From NCBI GenBank assembly GCA_963826105.1, contig CAWGWA010000013.1, positions 509,570-573,569 on the forward strand: DNA of 64,000 nucleotides, given 5' to 3'. The translations under genes were made by a program, and so were the position numbers. This DNA is from WHTI01 sp963826105. GTDB lineage: Bacteria > Actinomycetota > CADDZG01 > WHSQ01. Shown in pieces: positions 56,125 through 63,372 of the stretch; within the stretch, counting starts at the first letter, position 1; each line of letters starts with the position of its first letter. The notes under the pieces are model-generated. The model was not told where the DNA came from. It saw only the letters and a program-made list of their open reading frames with translations, and searched no databases.

Positions 56125-57033
56125 ATGGGGAAGAGCGTGCAGGAGGCTTCGAGCGCGCCGCTCGAGGTCGGGGAACTCTCGGAGGAGATGGGGGAGCGTA
56201 GGCCCAGCCCCCCAACCGCCGATCTTTCGGCGCACAGCGGGCACCACGCCCGGATCATCGCCCTGGCCAATCAGAAGGGTGGGGTCGGGAAGACCACGAC
56301 CACGCTCAACCTCGGAACCGGCCTGGCCGAGCGGGGCCAGCGGGTCCTGTTGGTCGATTTCGATCCCCAGGGGGGGTGTGCCCTAGGCCTGGGGATCGAG
56401 CCGGGGGACCTCGATATCTCCGTCTACGACGCCCTTCTGGACCGGAACGTGCGGCCCGAGGACGCCGTGGTGTCCACCAAGGTCGAAAACATGGACCTCA
56501 TGCCGTCCAACATCGACCTGTCGGCCGCCGAGATCCAGCTGGTGACCGAAGTGGCCAGAGAGCAAGCCCTGGCTCGAGTTTTGAACCCATTGAGGGACAA
56601 ATACGACTTCATCTTGATCGATTGTCAGCCTTCGCTCGGTCTGCTGACGATCAACGCCCTGGCGGCGGCAGATGGGGTCATCATCCCGCTGGAATGCGAG
56701 TACTACGCCCTACGGGGCATGGCCCTCCTGCTCGACTCGATCGAGCGGGTCCAGGAGCGGATCAACCCCGGTCTGGTCGTGGATGGGATCCTCGCCACGA
56801 TGTTCGATAACCGCACGCTCCACGCTCGAGAAGTGCACCAAAGGGTCGAATCGGCCTTCGGAGACCAGCTTTTCTCCACCGTCATAAGCAAGACGATCAG
56901 GTTCGCCGAGGCCCCCGTGGCGGGGGAGCCGATCCTTACCTACGCTCCCTCGTCCACCGGAGCCAAGGCCTACCGCAAACTCGCCGAGGAGGTGATGAGC
57001 CGTGTCTCGCCGCGCCAGCCTGCCGGGAGCTGA
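56125..57033 (+). CDS. parA: ParA-family partition ATPase
   Basis: 302 residues. After a 50-residue polar N-terminus comes the deviant Walker A ALANQKGGVGKTTTTLNLG, then LLVDFDPQGGCALGLGIEP (Walker A'), DFILIDCQPSLGLLTINAL (Walker B) and IPLECEYYALRGMALLLDSI. It belongs to the Soj/ParA group whose copy next to scpAB is conserved in actinobacteria (Rv1708-like). The ATG at 56125 follows GGGGAGG. The RHH gene starts inside its last 32 bases, giving a ParA-small-DNA-binder pair. Confidence 0.94.
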   Translation: MGKSVQEASSAPLEVGELSEEMGERRPSPPTADLSAHSGHHARIIALANQKGGVGKTTTTLNLGTGLAERGQRVLLVDFDPQGGCALGLGIEPGDLDISVYDALLDRNVRPEDAVVSTKVENMDLMPSNIDLSAAEIQLVTEVAREQALARVLNPLRDKYDFILIDCQPSLGLLTINALAAADGVIIPLECEYYALRGMALLLDSIERVQERINPGLVVDGILATMFDNRTLHAREVHQRVESAFGDQLFSTVISKTIRFAEAPVAGEPILTYAPSSTGAKAYRKLAEEVMSRVSPRQPAGS

Positions 57034-57370
57034 TGAGCTCTTCCGGAGAACCAGCAACGCCGACAGGGCTCCTGAGGAGACCAGGACAGAAGTCGCTAAG
57101 TCTCCAAATCTACAAGTCGCAGACCCGACCCCAGTGGTCGATGAGCGGCCGGCACAGCCGAAGAAGGGGCCCAAGCACGACGAGAAGGTCACCTTCTACT
57201 GCACCGCCGACGACCTGACCTCGATCGAGAAAGCCCGCCTCGAGCTGCGGGCCAAGCACGGGATCGGAGTGGACCGGGGCAAGATCGTCCGGGCCGCCCT
57301 GGCGTATGTACTCGAGGACTTCGAGGCCCGTTCGGAGGACTCCATCCTCCTGCGCCGTTTGTCCCGATAG
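57002..57370 (+). CDS. Ribbon-helix-helix DNA-binding partner of ParA
   Basis: 122 residues: a disordered, charged N-terminus of about 58 residues, then KHDEKVTFYCTADDLTSIEK, the beta-strand and first helix of a ribbon-helix-helix fold, and GIGVDRGKIVRAALAYVLEDF as the second helix. ParA plus a small RHH protein is the make-up of plasmid type Ib partition systems, where the RHH protein binds centromere repeats and represses the operon. A strong terminator follows. The RHH assignment rests on pattern, not on a search. Confidence 0.75.
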   Translation: MSRRASLPGADELFRRTSNADRAPEETRTEVAKSPNLQVADPTPVVDERPAQPKKGPKHDEKVTFYCTADDLTSIEKARLELRAKHGIGVDRGKIVRAALAYVLEDFEARSEDSILLRRLSR

Positions 57371-57392
57371 CACCCCTTTCGGGACCAGATCA

Positions 57393-57425
57393 GGCCCTCG
57401 CCCTCCGGGGCGGGGGCCTTTCTCT
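57393..57425 (+). terminator. Terminator of the parA-RHH operon
   Basis: GC-rich stem GGCCCTCGCC / GGGCGGGGGCC followed by TTTCTCTCT, 22 bases after the RHH stop. It separates the operon from the non-coding repeat region. Confidence 0.8.
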
Positions 57426-58456
57426 CTGCCCCTGTAGCTCACGTTTACCGGTGCCCCGCCTCGGATCCGACGTCAGCGCGGGAGCCCTCCCCGCGGGCCC
57501 TCCGGCGCTCTGGGGGCCGATGGGGTTCTTCCCGGGGGTCCTGGAGGGCGATCCCCCCAGGCCCAGCTCCAAGGCACTTGTCTTTAAGTCTACTTAGGGG
57601 AGTGGCCCCTAAGGCACAGAGCGACATGCCGCAGGCTCAGGACCTGGGCAACAAGGGTGTTCCGCCAGTCTATTTGTCGACATCATGCCTCAGGGATAGA
57701 TATCTTGGGGAAGAAGTTGACAATCGAGTGCCGATACCCCAGGATGCCGGATAGGCCCGGGTGGGGGAGCAGAAGGCGTCAGCGCCGTCGTCCCTGCAGC
57801 CAGGGGCGGGCCTCGGTGGTGGATCGACGGGAGCGCTCGAGCGGTAACGCCGACAGGGGTGGAGTATAACCCTCAAGTCTCAATAGAGACTTTCTCTAAG
57901 CATCCAGTAAACCCTTATTCTTAGCCGCTGACGTGCCCGTTTCGGGCGTTACGCGGCATTCTCCGCGCGCCGGCCGATCCGATGTCGGCACCCTTCCGAT
58001 TCCTTCCGTTATCCGACCACTTACCCGACGATCCCCCAGACGGTCTCGACCGATGGGGCCCAGAGGAGGTCCTTCGGAGAGAGGTGACCGAGCTCAAGGC
58101 AGATCCGGCGATCGGGAGCTGACGGATGGAGGAACGGGCCCGGATGTGACCGGGCCCTCTCGGGCCGGGGGACAAGCCGACATAGAGGCAGATCCCCAAA
58201 TCCATGTGGGGCCTTGACGGCAACCATCTCCAGGCACTTTGGGGATGGGTGGGCAAATCGCCTCGTCTCTTTGTCGCAGAGGCTCCTTGGGTATTCATCA
58301 CTAAGTCGTATTGTACACAAGATGCCTGCTCTGTCGACTAGGGGAAAAGGCGATAAGTAACTCTAGCTATACATCTACCAGGTCTATCTATAAGTGGTGA
58401 AGTCGCATTGTCGATATGTAGGGTACCCAGTGACCTTGGGTACTGTGCAAGGGATT

Positions 58457-58470
58457 GTCGATATATCGAC
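58457..58470. repeat. 14-bp perfect palindrome containing the TTGTCGATA motif
   Basis: GTCGATATATCGAC, self-complementary, preceded by ATT so that it includes ATTGTCGATAT. It is immediately followed by a second palindrome, ATGGATATCCAT (58472-58483). Such tandem palindromes suit binding of dimeric RHH proteins. Confidence 0.6.
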
Positions 58471-58730
58471 TATGGATATCCATGCACTCGGTCGGCACCT
58501 TGGATGCGGAGAGTAGTTGGTCGAGGGAAGTCAGGGCCGATCCGGCGTGCCTCTTGGGGTCCGGACTGCGCCTCAGGGCTCGCCTCAGCCCCTGGGGAGG
58601 GGTAGGGGAGTCAATAAGTAGACAATCACGCCCCCTCTTGCCTGGGCGACCCCCATTCCGGCCGGCAAGGCTGTGGTGCGTTCCTTGTCGATATGTCGAT
58701 AGTGAGGTCCCTGGATTGATCCGTGGGCTT

Positions 58731-58740
58731 TTGTAGACAA
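58731..58740. repeat. TTGTAGACAA motif copy in the non-coding region
   Basis: TTGTAGACAA, identical to the copy before aroH (62957-62966) and one base from the palindrome before scpA (60741-60750). Confidence 0.6.
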
Positions 58741-58950
58741 AGCTCCTAATCGATTGGGAGGGAGCTGGTGCTATATAGATAAGTCGAATTAGCGAGAAGG
58801 GGCCAAATCAATGACTCGGCACGCATACACAAGGTGATGTGTCATGAAGTCCCCTAATCGACTTCAGCGCCACCTACCAGGAGGGACTAGTCGCTCTAGG
58901 GACTTCTCGACATATCCCTGTGGGGGCTTGGGGACGAGGGGATCAGGGGC

Positions 58951-59568
58951 TTAGGCGCCGGCGAGCCTCACGATGAACTCGGTCACCGAATCGTGGAGCG
59001 GCTCGAGCATCGTCAGGCCCCCGAAGAACACCAGGGCGAGCAGGATCAAGAACCCGTACTGATCGAGGAAGTAGATGATCCGGTGGTGCCGGGGAGGGAG
59101 AAAGATGGTCAACAACCTCGAGCCATCCAGGGGTGGCAGGGGCATGAGGTTGAACACGGCCAAGAAGACGTTGAGGGAGATAAAACGGGTAAGGAAGTCC
59201 CCAGTGGTGGTGAACAGGGGGGTATCGAGGGCAACCCATATCAAAGAGGCGATAAAGGCCAGTAACAGGTTCATCAGGGGCCCCGCGAACGCCACCAGGG
59301 CAGCTCCGAAGCGCCTGGACCGCAGGGCCTCGGGTCGGAACTCGACCGGTTTGCCCCACCCGAAGCCCACCAGAAGCAGCATGAGCGAGCCCAGAGGGTC
59401 GAGATGACGGGCCGGGTTGGGCGTGAGGCGGCCCATCGCACGGGGCATACGGTCGCCTTGGAGGTCTGCGGCGAGGGCGTGGGCGAACTCGTGCATCGAC
59501 AGCGCCACCACCAGAGCGGCGGCCAGGAGGACGAAGGCGATCGGATCGTTCCGCAAGAGGTCGAGCAC
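58951..59568 (-). CDS. Site-2-protease-like M50 metalloprotease
   Basis: 205 residues with five or six membrane helices. Zinc site HEFAH in ALSMHEFAHALAAD (residues 26-30) and the third ligand Asp in NLMPLPPLDGSRLL. It is the short, PDZ-less M50B group common in actinobacteria beside scpA and trpS. Substrate unknown. The ATG at 59568 is divergent from trpS, 75 bases between starts. Confidence 0.93.
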   Translation of the reverse strand: MLDLLRNDPIAFVLLAAALVVALSMHEFAHALAADLQGDRMPRAMGRLTPNPARHLDPLGSLMLLLVGFGWGKPVEFRPEALRSRRFGAALVAFAGPLMNLLLAFIASLIWVALDTPLFTTTGDFLTRFISLNVFLAVFNLMPLPPLDGSRLLTIFLPPRHHRIIYFLDQYGFLILLALVFFGGLTMLEPLHDSVTEFIVRLAGA

Positions 59569-59643
59569 GCCCGGTATTGTATGGGCCTGCCGGAACCTCC
59601 GGCGACCGCCTCTCCATACTAAGTCTCAAGTGAAAGGTTAGGG

Positions 59644-60645
59644 ATGCAGAAGAGAGTATTCAGCGGAGTACAGCCCACCGGAACGCCGCACCTCGGGAAC
59701 TACCTCGGGGCGTTCCGGAACTGGGTCCCGCTCCAGGAGGACTTCGAGGCTTTCTATTGCATCGTCGATCTGCACACGCTGACGTTGCCGTGGGATCCCG
59801 CAGCCCTGAACCAGCGGGTCGTGGAGGGGGCTGCGGCGCTGTTCGCGGTGGGGGTCGATCCGGCCCGCTCGGTCGTGTTCCGCCAGTCCCACGCCCCCCA
59901 GCACTCCGAACTGGCCTGGATCCTGACGTGCATCGGTCGCATGGGTGAATTGCGGCGAATGATCCAGTTCAAGGAGAAATCCAAGGGGGGCGACGCCGAG
60001 TCGATCGGCGCCGGGTTGTTCACCTACCCGGTCCTCCAGGCGGCCGATGTTCTTCTGTACCAGGCCCATGGGGTCCCCGTAGGCGAGGACCAGCGCCAAC
60101 ACATCGAACTGATGCGGGACCTGGCGATCCGCTTCAATGCGGCCTTCGGGGACACGTTCGTGGTCCCCGAGGCGTTCATCGCCAAGGAAGGAGCCCGGAT
60201 CATGGCCCTGGACGGCCCCACCGAGAAGATGAGCAAGAGCTCGGTCCGGCCCAACTCGGTCATCAATCTGACCGACGACCCTGCTCTGGTGGCCAAGAAG
60301 ATCAAGTCCGCGGTGACCGATTCCGGAAGCGAGGTGGTGGCGGGGCCCGAGAAACCGGCCCTGACCAACCTCCTGACGATCTTTTCCCTGTTCGACGGGG
60401 CCACGATCCCGGAGCTCCAGGAGCGCTTCGCCGGCTCCGGTTACGGAGACTTCAAGACCGCCCTCGCCGAGGTCGTGGTCGAGGGTCTCCGCCCGATCCG
60501 GGAGCGGTACCTCGAGCTGATGGGGGATCCGGGAGAGGTGAACCGGCTCCTGAGCGAGGGGGCTACGGCCGCCGTAGAGGTGGCCGAAGCAACGATGGTT
60601 ACGGTGTGGGACAGAGTGGGGCTGGGCGCCCGTCCCGGAGCGTAG
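59644..60645 (+). CDS. trpS: Tryptophanyl-tRNA synthetase
   Basis: Class I synthetase charging tRNA-Trp. GVQPTGTPHLGNYLGAFRNW holds the HIGH-like signature, GEDQRQHIELMRDLA the substrate region, and KMSKSS the second signature. 333 residues, normal. The ATG at 59644 follows AAGGTTAGGG. No T-box leader or trp operator seen upstream. trpS between parA and scpA occurs in several deep actinobacterial genomes as far as I recall. Confidence 0.97.
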   Translation: MQKRVFSGVQPTGTPHLGNYLGAFRNWVPLQEDFEAFYCIVDLHTLTLPWDPAALNQRVVEGAAALFAVGVDPARSVVFRQSHAPQHSELAWILTCIGRMGELRRMIQFKEKSKGGDAESIGAGLFTYPVLQAADVLLYQAHGVPVGEDQRQHIELMRDLAIRFNAAFGDTFVVPEAFIAKEGARIMALDGPTEKMSKSSVRPNSVINLTDDPALVAKKIKSAVTDSGSEVVAGPEKPALTNLLTIFSLFDGATIPELQERFAGSGYGDFKTALAEVVVEGLRPIRERYLELMGDPGEVNRLLSEGATAAVEVAEATMVTVWDRVGLGARPGA

Positions 60646-60740
60646 TTCGCTCCCGCAAGGGCGGATTTCCGCCCCCCATGAGCGCCCGCGAGGTAGCCTG
60701 AGCGGCGTCCGCAGGCGGCAAACGGCGGGGATGAATAGAC

Positions 60741-60750
60741 TTGTCGACAA
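60741..60750. promoter_or_regulatory. TTGTCGACAA palindrome upstream of scpA
   Basis: TTGTCGACAA is a perfect 10-bp palindrome in the sequence GACTTGTCGACAAAT, 24 bases before the scpA GTG. The same ACTTGTnGACAAAT core occurs before aroH and, shorter, in the parA region. Confidence 0.65.
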
Positions 60751-60773
60751 ATAGTTATCGAGAGGACCGGTAG

Positions 60774-61622
60774 GTGGCGTACGAGGTCAAGACCGACGTG
60801 TTCCAGGGTCCGATCGACCTGCTGCTGCAGTTGATCACCCGGCAGCGCGTCGACATCTACGAGGTCTCGCTCTCGGAGATCACCGACGAATTCCTGGCCG
60901 CGACCCGCCGGATGGAAACGCTCGATCTCGAATCGGCGACCGGGTTCCTGGTGGTTGCCGCAACCCTCCTCGAGCTCAAATCCCTGCGGCTGTTGCCGTC
61001 GAGGGCGGGGGACCCGTCCGAGGGGCGCCTGCTCGAAGAGCGGGACCTGCTGCTCGCCCGTCTGGTCGAGTGCGCGACCTACCGGGAGGCCGGCTCGTGG
61101 GTTAACGCCGGGCTCGCTTCCGGAGGCCGGTTCTTCGCCCGTAGTGCCGGTCTGGAGCCCCGATTCCTCGATCTGGTCCCCGATCTCCTGGCCCGGGTCA
61201 GCCTTCAAGACATCGCCCGGCGGGCCGGCGTGGCGCTGGCGCCGAAGCCGGATCGATCGATCGACACCACCCACGTCAACCCGGTCACCGCGTCGGTCGA
61301 AGATGCGATCGTGGAGCTGTGCGAGCGCCTCGAGACCTCCTCGCGGGTGAGCTTCGACGAGCTCTGTGGCCGCATCACCGAGCGCATCGAGGTCGTAGTG
61401 CGGTTCCTGGCCCTCCTGGAGCTCTTCAAGGCCGGTGCCGTGGACCTCGGCCAGGCCGATCGCTTCGGGGACATCGTGGCCACGTGGACCGGCGAGGTCG
61501 ACGTCCACGAGGTGGTTGCCGATGCCGAGGAGTACACGGTCGAGATTCCCGTACCGCGGCCGGTCGTCTCGACGGGCGGCCAGAAGCAGCCCGGTGTCTC
61601 TACGAGCCCCAGGGAGGCGTGA
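60774..61622 (+). CDS. scpA: Segregation and condensation protein A (kleisin)
   Basis: 282 residues. N-terminal FQGPIDLLLQLITRQRVDIYEVSLSEITDEFL and the hydrophobic FLVVAATLLELKSLRLLP are ScpA hallmarks (binding the SMC neck); the C-terminal winged helix (FDELCGRITERIEVVVRFLALLELFKAGAVDLGQ) binds the other SMC head. It bridges SMC for chromosome compaction. The start GTG 60774 follows GGTAGG. scpB begins 7 bases downstream. A TTGTCGACAA site lies 24 bases upstream. Confidence 0.95.
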   Translation: MAYEVKTDVFQGPIDLLLQLITRQRVDIYEVSLSEITDEFLAATRRMETLDLESATGFLVVAATLLELKSLRLLPSRAGDPSEGRLLEERDLLLARLVECATYREAGSWVNAGLASGGRFFARSAGLEPRFLDLVPDLLARVSLQDIARRAGVALAPKPDRSIDTTHVNPVTASVEDAIVELCERLETSSRVSFDELCGRITERIEVVVRFLALLELFKAGAVDLGQADRFGDIVATWTGEVDVHEVVADAEEYTVEIPVPRPVVSTGGQKQPGVSTSPREA

Positions 61623-61629
61623 GATCGTG

Positions 61630-62193
61630 ATGGTGCAGCCCGAGAGGAAGATCGTCGAATCCATCCTGCTGCTGGCCGACGAGCCGGTGGCCGCCCGCCT
61701 GATCGGGGAGGTCCTCGAGCGTCCCAAGAACGAGGTGGAGGCGATCCTGGGTGGCCTCGCCGAGGAGTACCGGGATGACGACCGGGGGTTCGTGCTCCGC
61801 GAGGTCGCCGGCGGTTGGCGTCTCTACACCGACCCCGAATGCGCCCCCTGGCTCGAGAAGTTCGTCACCCGCCACACCCACTCGCGCCTCACCGGCGCCG
61901 CGCTCGAGACCCTGGCGATCATCGCTTACCGGGGACCGATCTCGAGGGCCCAGATCGCCGATATCCGGGGCGTGGACTCGGATGGGGTCGTGAAGACGCT
62001 CGAGCAGCGGAGCCTGATCGTCGACGTGGGCCACGACACCGGGCCCGGTTCGCCGGTGCTGTTCCGGGTCTCCGATGAGTTCCTCGAGCGGATGGGCCTG
62101 CGCTCGGTCGACGAGCTCCCGCCCCTTAGGGATTTCATGCCCGACACCGAGGCGGTCGAGGAGATGGAGCTCAAGCTCTCCCCGAACGCCTAG
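61630..62193 (+). CDS. scpB: Segregation and condensation protein B
   Basis: 187 residues with two winged-helix domains: KIVESILLLADEPVAARLIGEVL, GFVLREVAGGWRLYTDPE, LTGAALETLAIIAYRGPISRAQIADIRGVDSDGVVKTLEQRSLI and the GSPVLFRVSDEFLERMGL end. ScpB dimers bind ScpA and activate SMC. The ATG at 61630 (or the GTG at 61627) is preferred; the longer upstream frame is inside scpA. Confidence 0.95.
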   Translation: MVQPERKIVESILLLADEPVAARLIGEVLERPKNEVEAILGGLAEEYRDDDRGFVLREVAGGWRLYTDPECAPWLEKFVTRHTHSRLTGAALETLAIIAYRGPISRAQIADIRGVDSDGVVKTLEQRSLIVDVGHDTGPGSPVLFRVSDEFLERMGLRSVDELPPLRDFMPDTEAVEEMELKLSPNA

Positions 62194-62202
62194 TCTGGCC
62201 GT

Positions 62203-62943
62203 ATGACCCCCGCGAACCCCGCCCAAGAAGGCGAACGCCTCCAGAAGGTCCTGGCCAAGGCCGGGGTCGGCTCGCGCCGCGCGGTCGAGGAGATGATCGG
62301 GGCGGGCCGGATCAAGGTGAACGGGACCAAGGCGATCCTGGGGAAACGGGTCGATCCGACAAAGGATGTAGTAGAGGTTGATGGTTCGCGCGTGCCCCTG
62401 GGGGCCGACCTCCGGTACTACATGCTGAACAAGCCCGAGGGGGTCGTGTCCACCGCCGACGATCCCGAGGGGCGGCCGACGGTCATGGAGTACCTCGAAG
62501 TCCCCGATCGTCTCTGGCCCGTCGGGCGTCTCGATATCGACACCGAGGGCCTCATCCTCCTGACCAACGACGGTGATCTCACCCATGCCCTCACCCATCC
62601 GAGTTTCGAGGTCCCGCGGACCTATCTGGCCGAGGTCAAAGGCTCGGTCAAGGAGCGGACCCTCCGGACACTCGCCCGGGGGGTCGACCTCGAGGACGGG
62701 ACCACGGCACCGGCTCAGGTCGATCTGCTGGATCGCATGGCCGGCTCGGCGTTGATCGAGATCACGATCCACGAGGGCCGCAACCGCCAGGTCAGGCGCA
62801 TGTTCGAAGCGGTCGGGCACCCGGTCGCGCGCCTCGCCCGAACGGCGGTCGGCCCGGTTAGGCTCGGTCGGCTGAAACCCGGTGACCTGAGGCGCCTGTC
62901 GCCCGAGGAGGTGCGCTCGCTCTACCGAGCGTGCGGCCTCTAG
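62203..62943 (+). CDS. rluB: 23S rRNA pseudouridine synthase RluB/RsuA family
   Basis: 246 residues. S4 domain (ERLQKVLAKAGVGSRRAVEEMI, GRIKVNG), then the catalytic domain with VGRLDIDTEGLILLTNDGDLTHALTHP (catalytic Asp), TYLAEVKG and EGRNRQVRRMFEAVGHPVARL. In B. subtilis and mycobacteria an RluB-type enzyme follows scpAB, as here. Its usual target is U2605 of 23S rRNA, about 100 nt beyond the intron site described above. Confidence 0.93.
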   Translation: MTPANPAQEGERLQKVLAKAGVGSRRAVEEMIGAGRIKVNGTKAILGKRVDPTKDVVEVDGSRVPLGADLRYYMLNKPEGVVSTADDPEGRPTVMEYLEVPDRLWPVGRLDIDTEGLILLTNDGDLTHALTHPSFEVPRTYLAEVKGSVKERTLRTLARGVDLEDGTTAPAQVDLLDRMAGSALIEITIHEGRNRQVRRMFEAVGHPVARLARTAVGPVRLGRLKPGDLRRLSPEEVRSLYRACGL

Positions 62944-62956
62944 GATCACGGATGAC

Positions 62957-62966
62957 TTGTAGACAA
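62957..62966. promoter_or_regulatory. TTGTAGACAA motif upstream of aroH
   Basis: TTGTAGACAA within GATGACTTGTAGACAAATCG, 33 bases before the aroH GTG. Aligned with the scpA upstream site, both read CTTGT(C/A)GACAAAT and are preceded by GATGA. Confidence 0.6.
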
Positions 62967-62998
62967 ATCGATAGCTTTTCTAGTGATGGGAGAACGCC

Positions 62999-63370
62999 GT
63001 GGCCGAACGTCGCCTGAGGGCGTTGCGCGGAGCCACGACCACTACGGCAGACGATGCCGAGGAGATCGTCGCCGCCACGGTCGAGCTGCTGGAGGAGATG
63101 CTGGCCCGCAATGGGGTGGAGCACGACGACCTCGTAAGCATGATCTTCACGACCACTCCCGATCTACATGCGGAGTTCCCTGCCCTCGGAGCGCGGAAGG
63201 CGGGGATCTCGGACATCCCTCTCCTCTGCTCCCAGGAGATCGACGTACCGGGGGCGGTCGAGCACTGCATCCGCGTGCTGATGCATCTCTACACCGACAA
63301 GGGCTACTCGGCTCTTAGACACGTGTATCTGGGCGACGCTCGCCAGCTGCGCACCGATCTGCCGGAGTGA
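62999..63370 (+). CDS. aroH: Chorismate mutase, AroH type
   Basis: 123 residues. The trimeric AroH fold converting chorismate to prephenate: RALRGATTTTADDAEEIVAAT with the N-terminal active-site Arg, DLVSMIFTTTPDLHAEFPALGARKAG, PLLCSQEIDVPGAVEHCIRVLMH and YLGDARQLRTDLPE. The GTG at 62999 follows GGGAGAA. It feeds the downstream tyrA, so this is a tyrosine/phenylalanine branch unit. Confidence 0.95.
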   Translation: MAERRLRALRGATTTTADDAEEIVAATVELLEEMLARNGVEHDDLVSMIFTTTPDLHAEFPALGARKAGISDIPLLCSQEIDVPGAVEHCIRVLMHLYTDKGYSALRHVYLGDARQLRTDLPE

Positions 63371-63372
63371 GC

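Larger units (their letters stand above)
57426..58950. other. Large non-coding region with repeated TTGTCGA-type motifs and inverted repeats; candidate centromere
   Basis: About 1.5 kb without a credible gene in a window where gaps rarely exceed 150 bases, and visibly richer in A/T than its flanks after 57560. Motif copies: TTTGTCGACAT 57673, TTGTACACAA 58311, ATTGTCGATATG 58407, ATTGTCGATAT 58454, TTGTCGATATGTCGATAG 58685, TTGTAGACAA 58731. Inverted repeats: CTTAGGGG/CCCCTAAG 57593-57613, AAGTCTC/GAGACTT 57875-57892, GGGCCCGG/CCGGGCCC 58136-58157, GTACCCA/TGGGTAC 58423-58443, palindromes GTCGATATATCGAC 58457-58470 and ATGGATATCCAT 58472-58483. I see no tRNA, RNase P, tmRNA or transposon ends. 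Confidence 0.65.

Noticed and set aside
53384..58950. xerD plus a repeat-rich gap as an integrated mobile element
   Set aside because: xerD, parA and scpAB are in the conserved actinobacterial order; there are no attachment-site duplications, transposase or phage genes.
57426..58950. CRISPR array or oriC in the non-coding region
   Set aside because: Motif copies are irregularly spaced and short, with no unique spacers of even length and no cas genes; no TTATCCACA-type DnaA boxes or dnaA/dnaN nearby.
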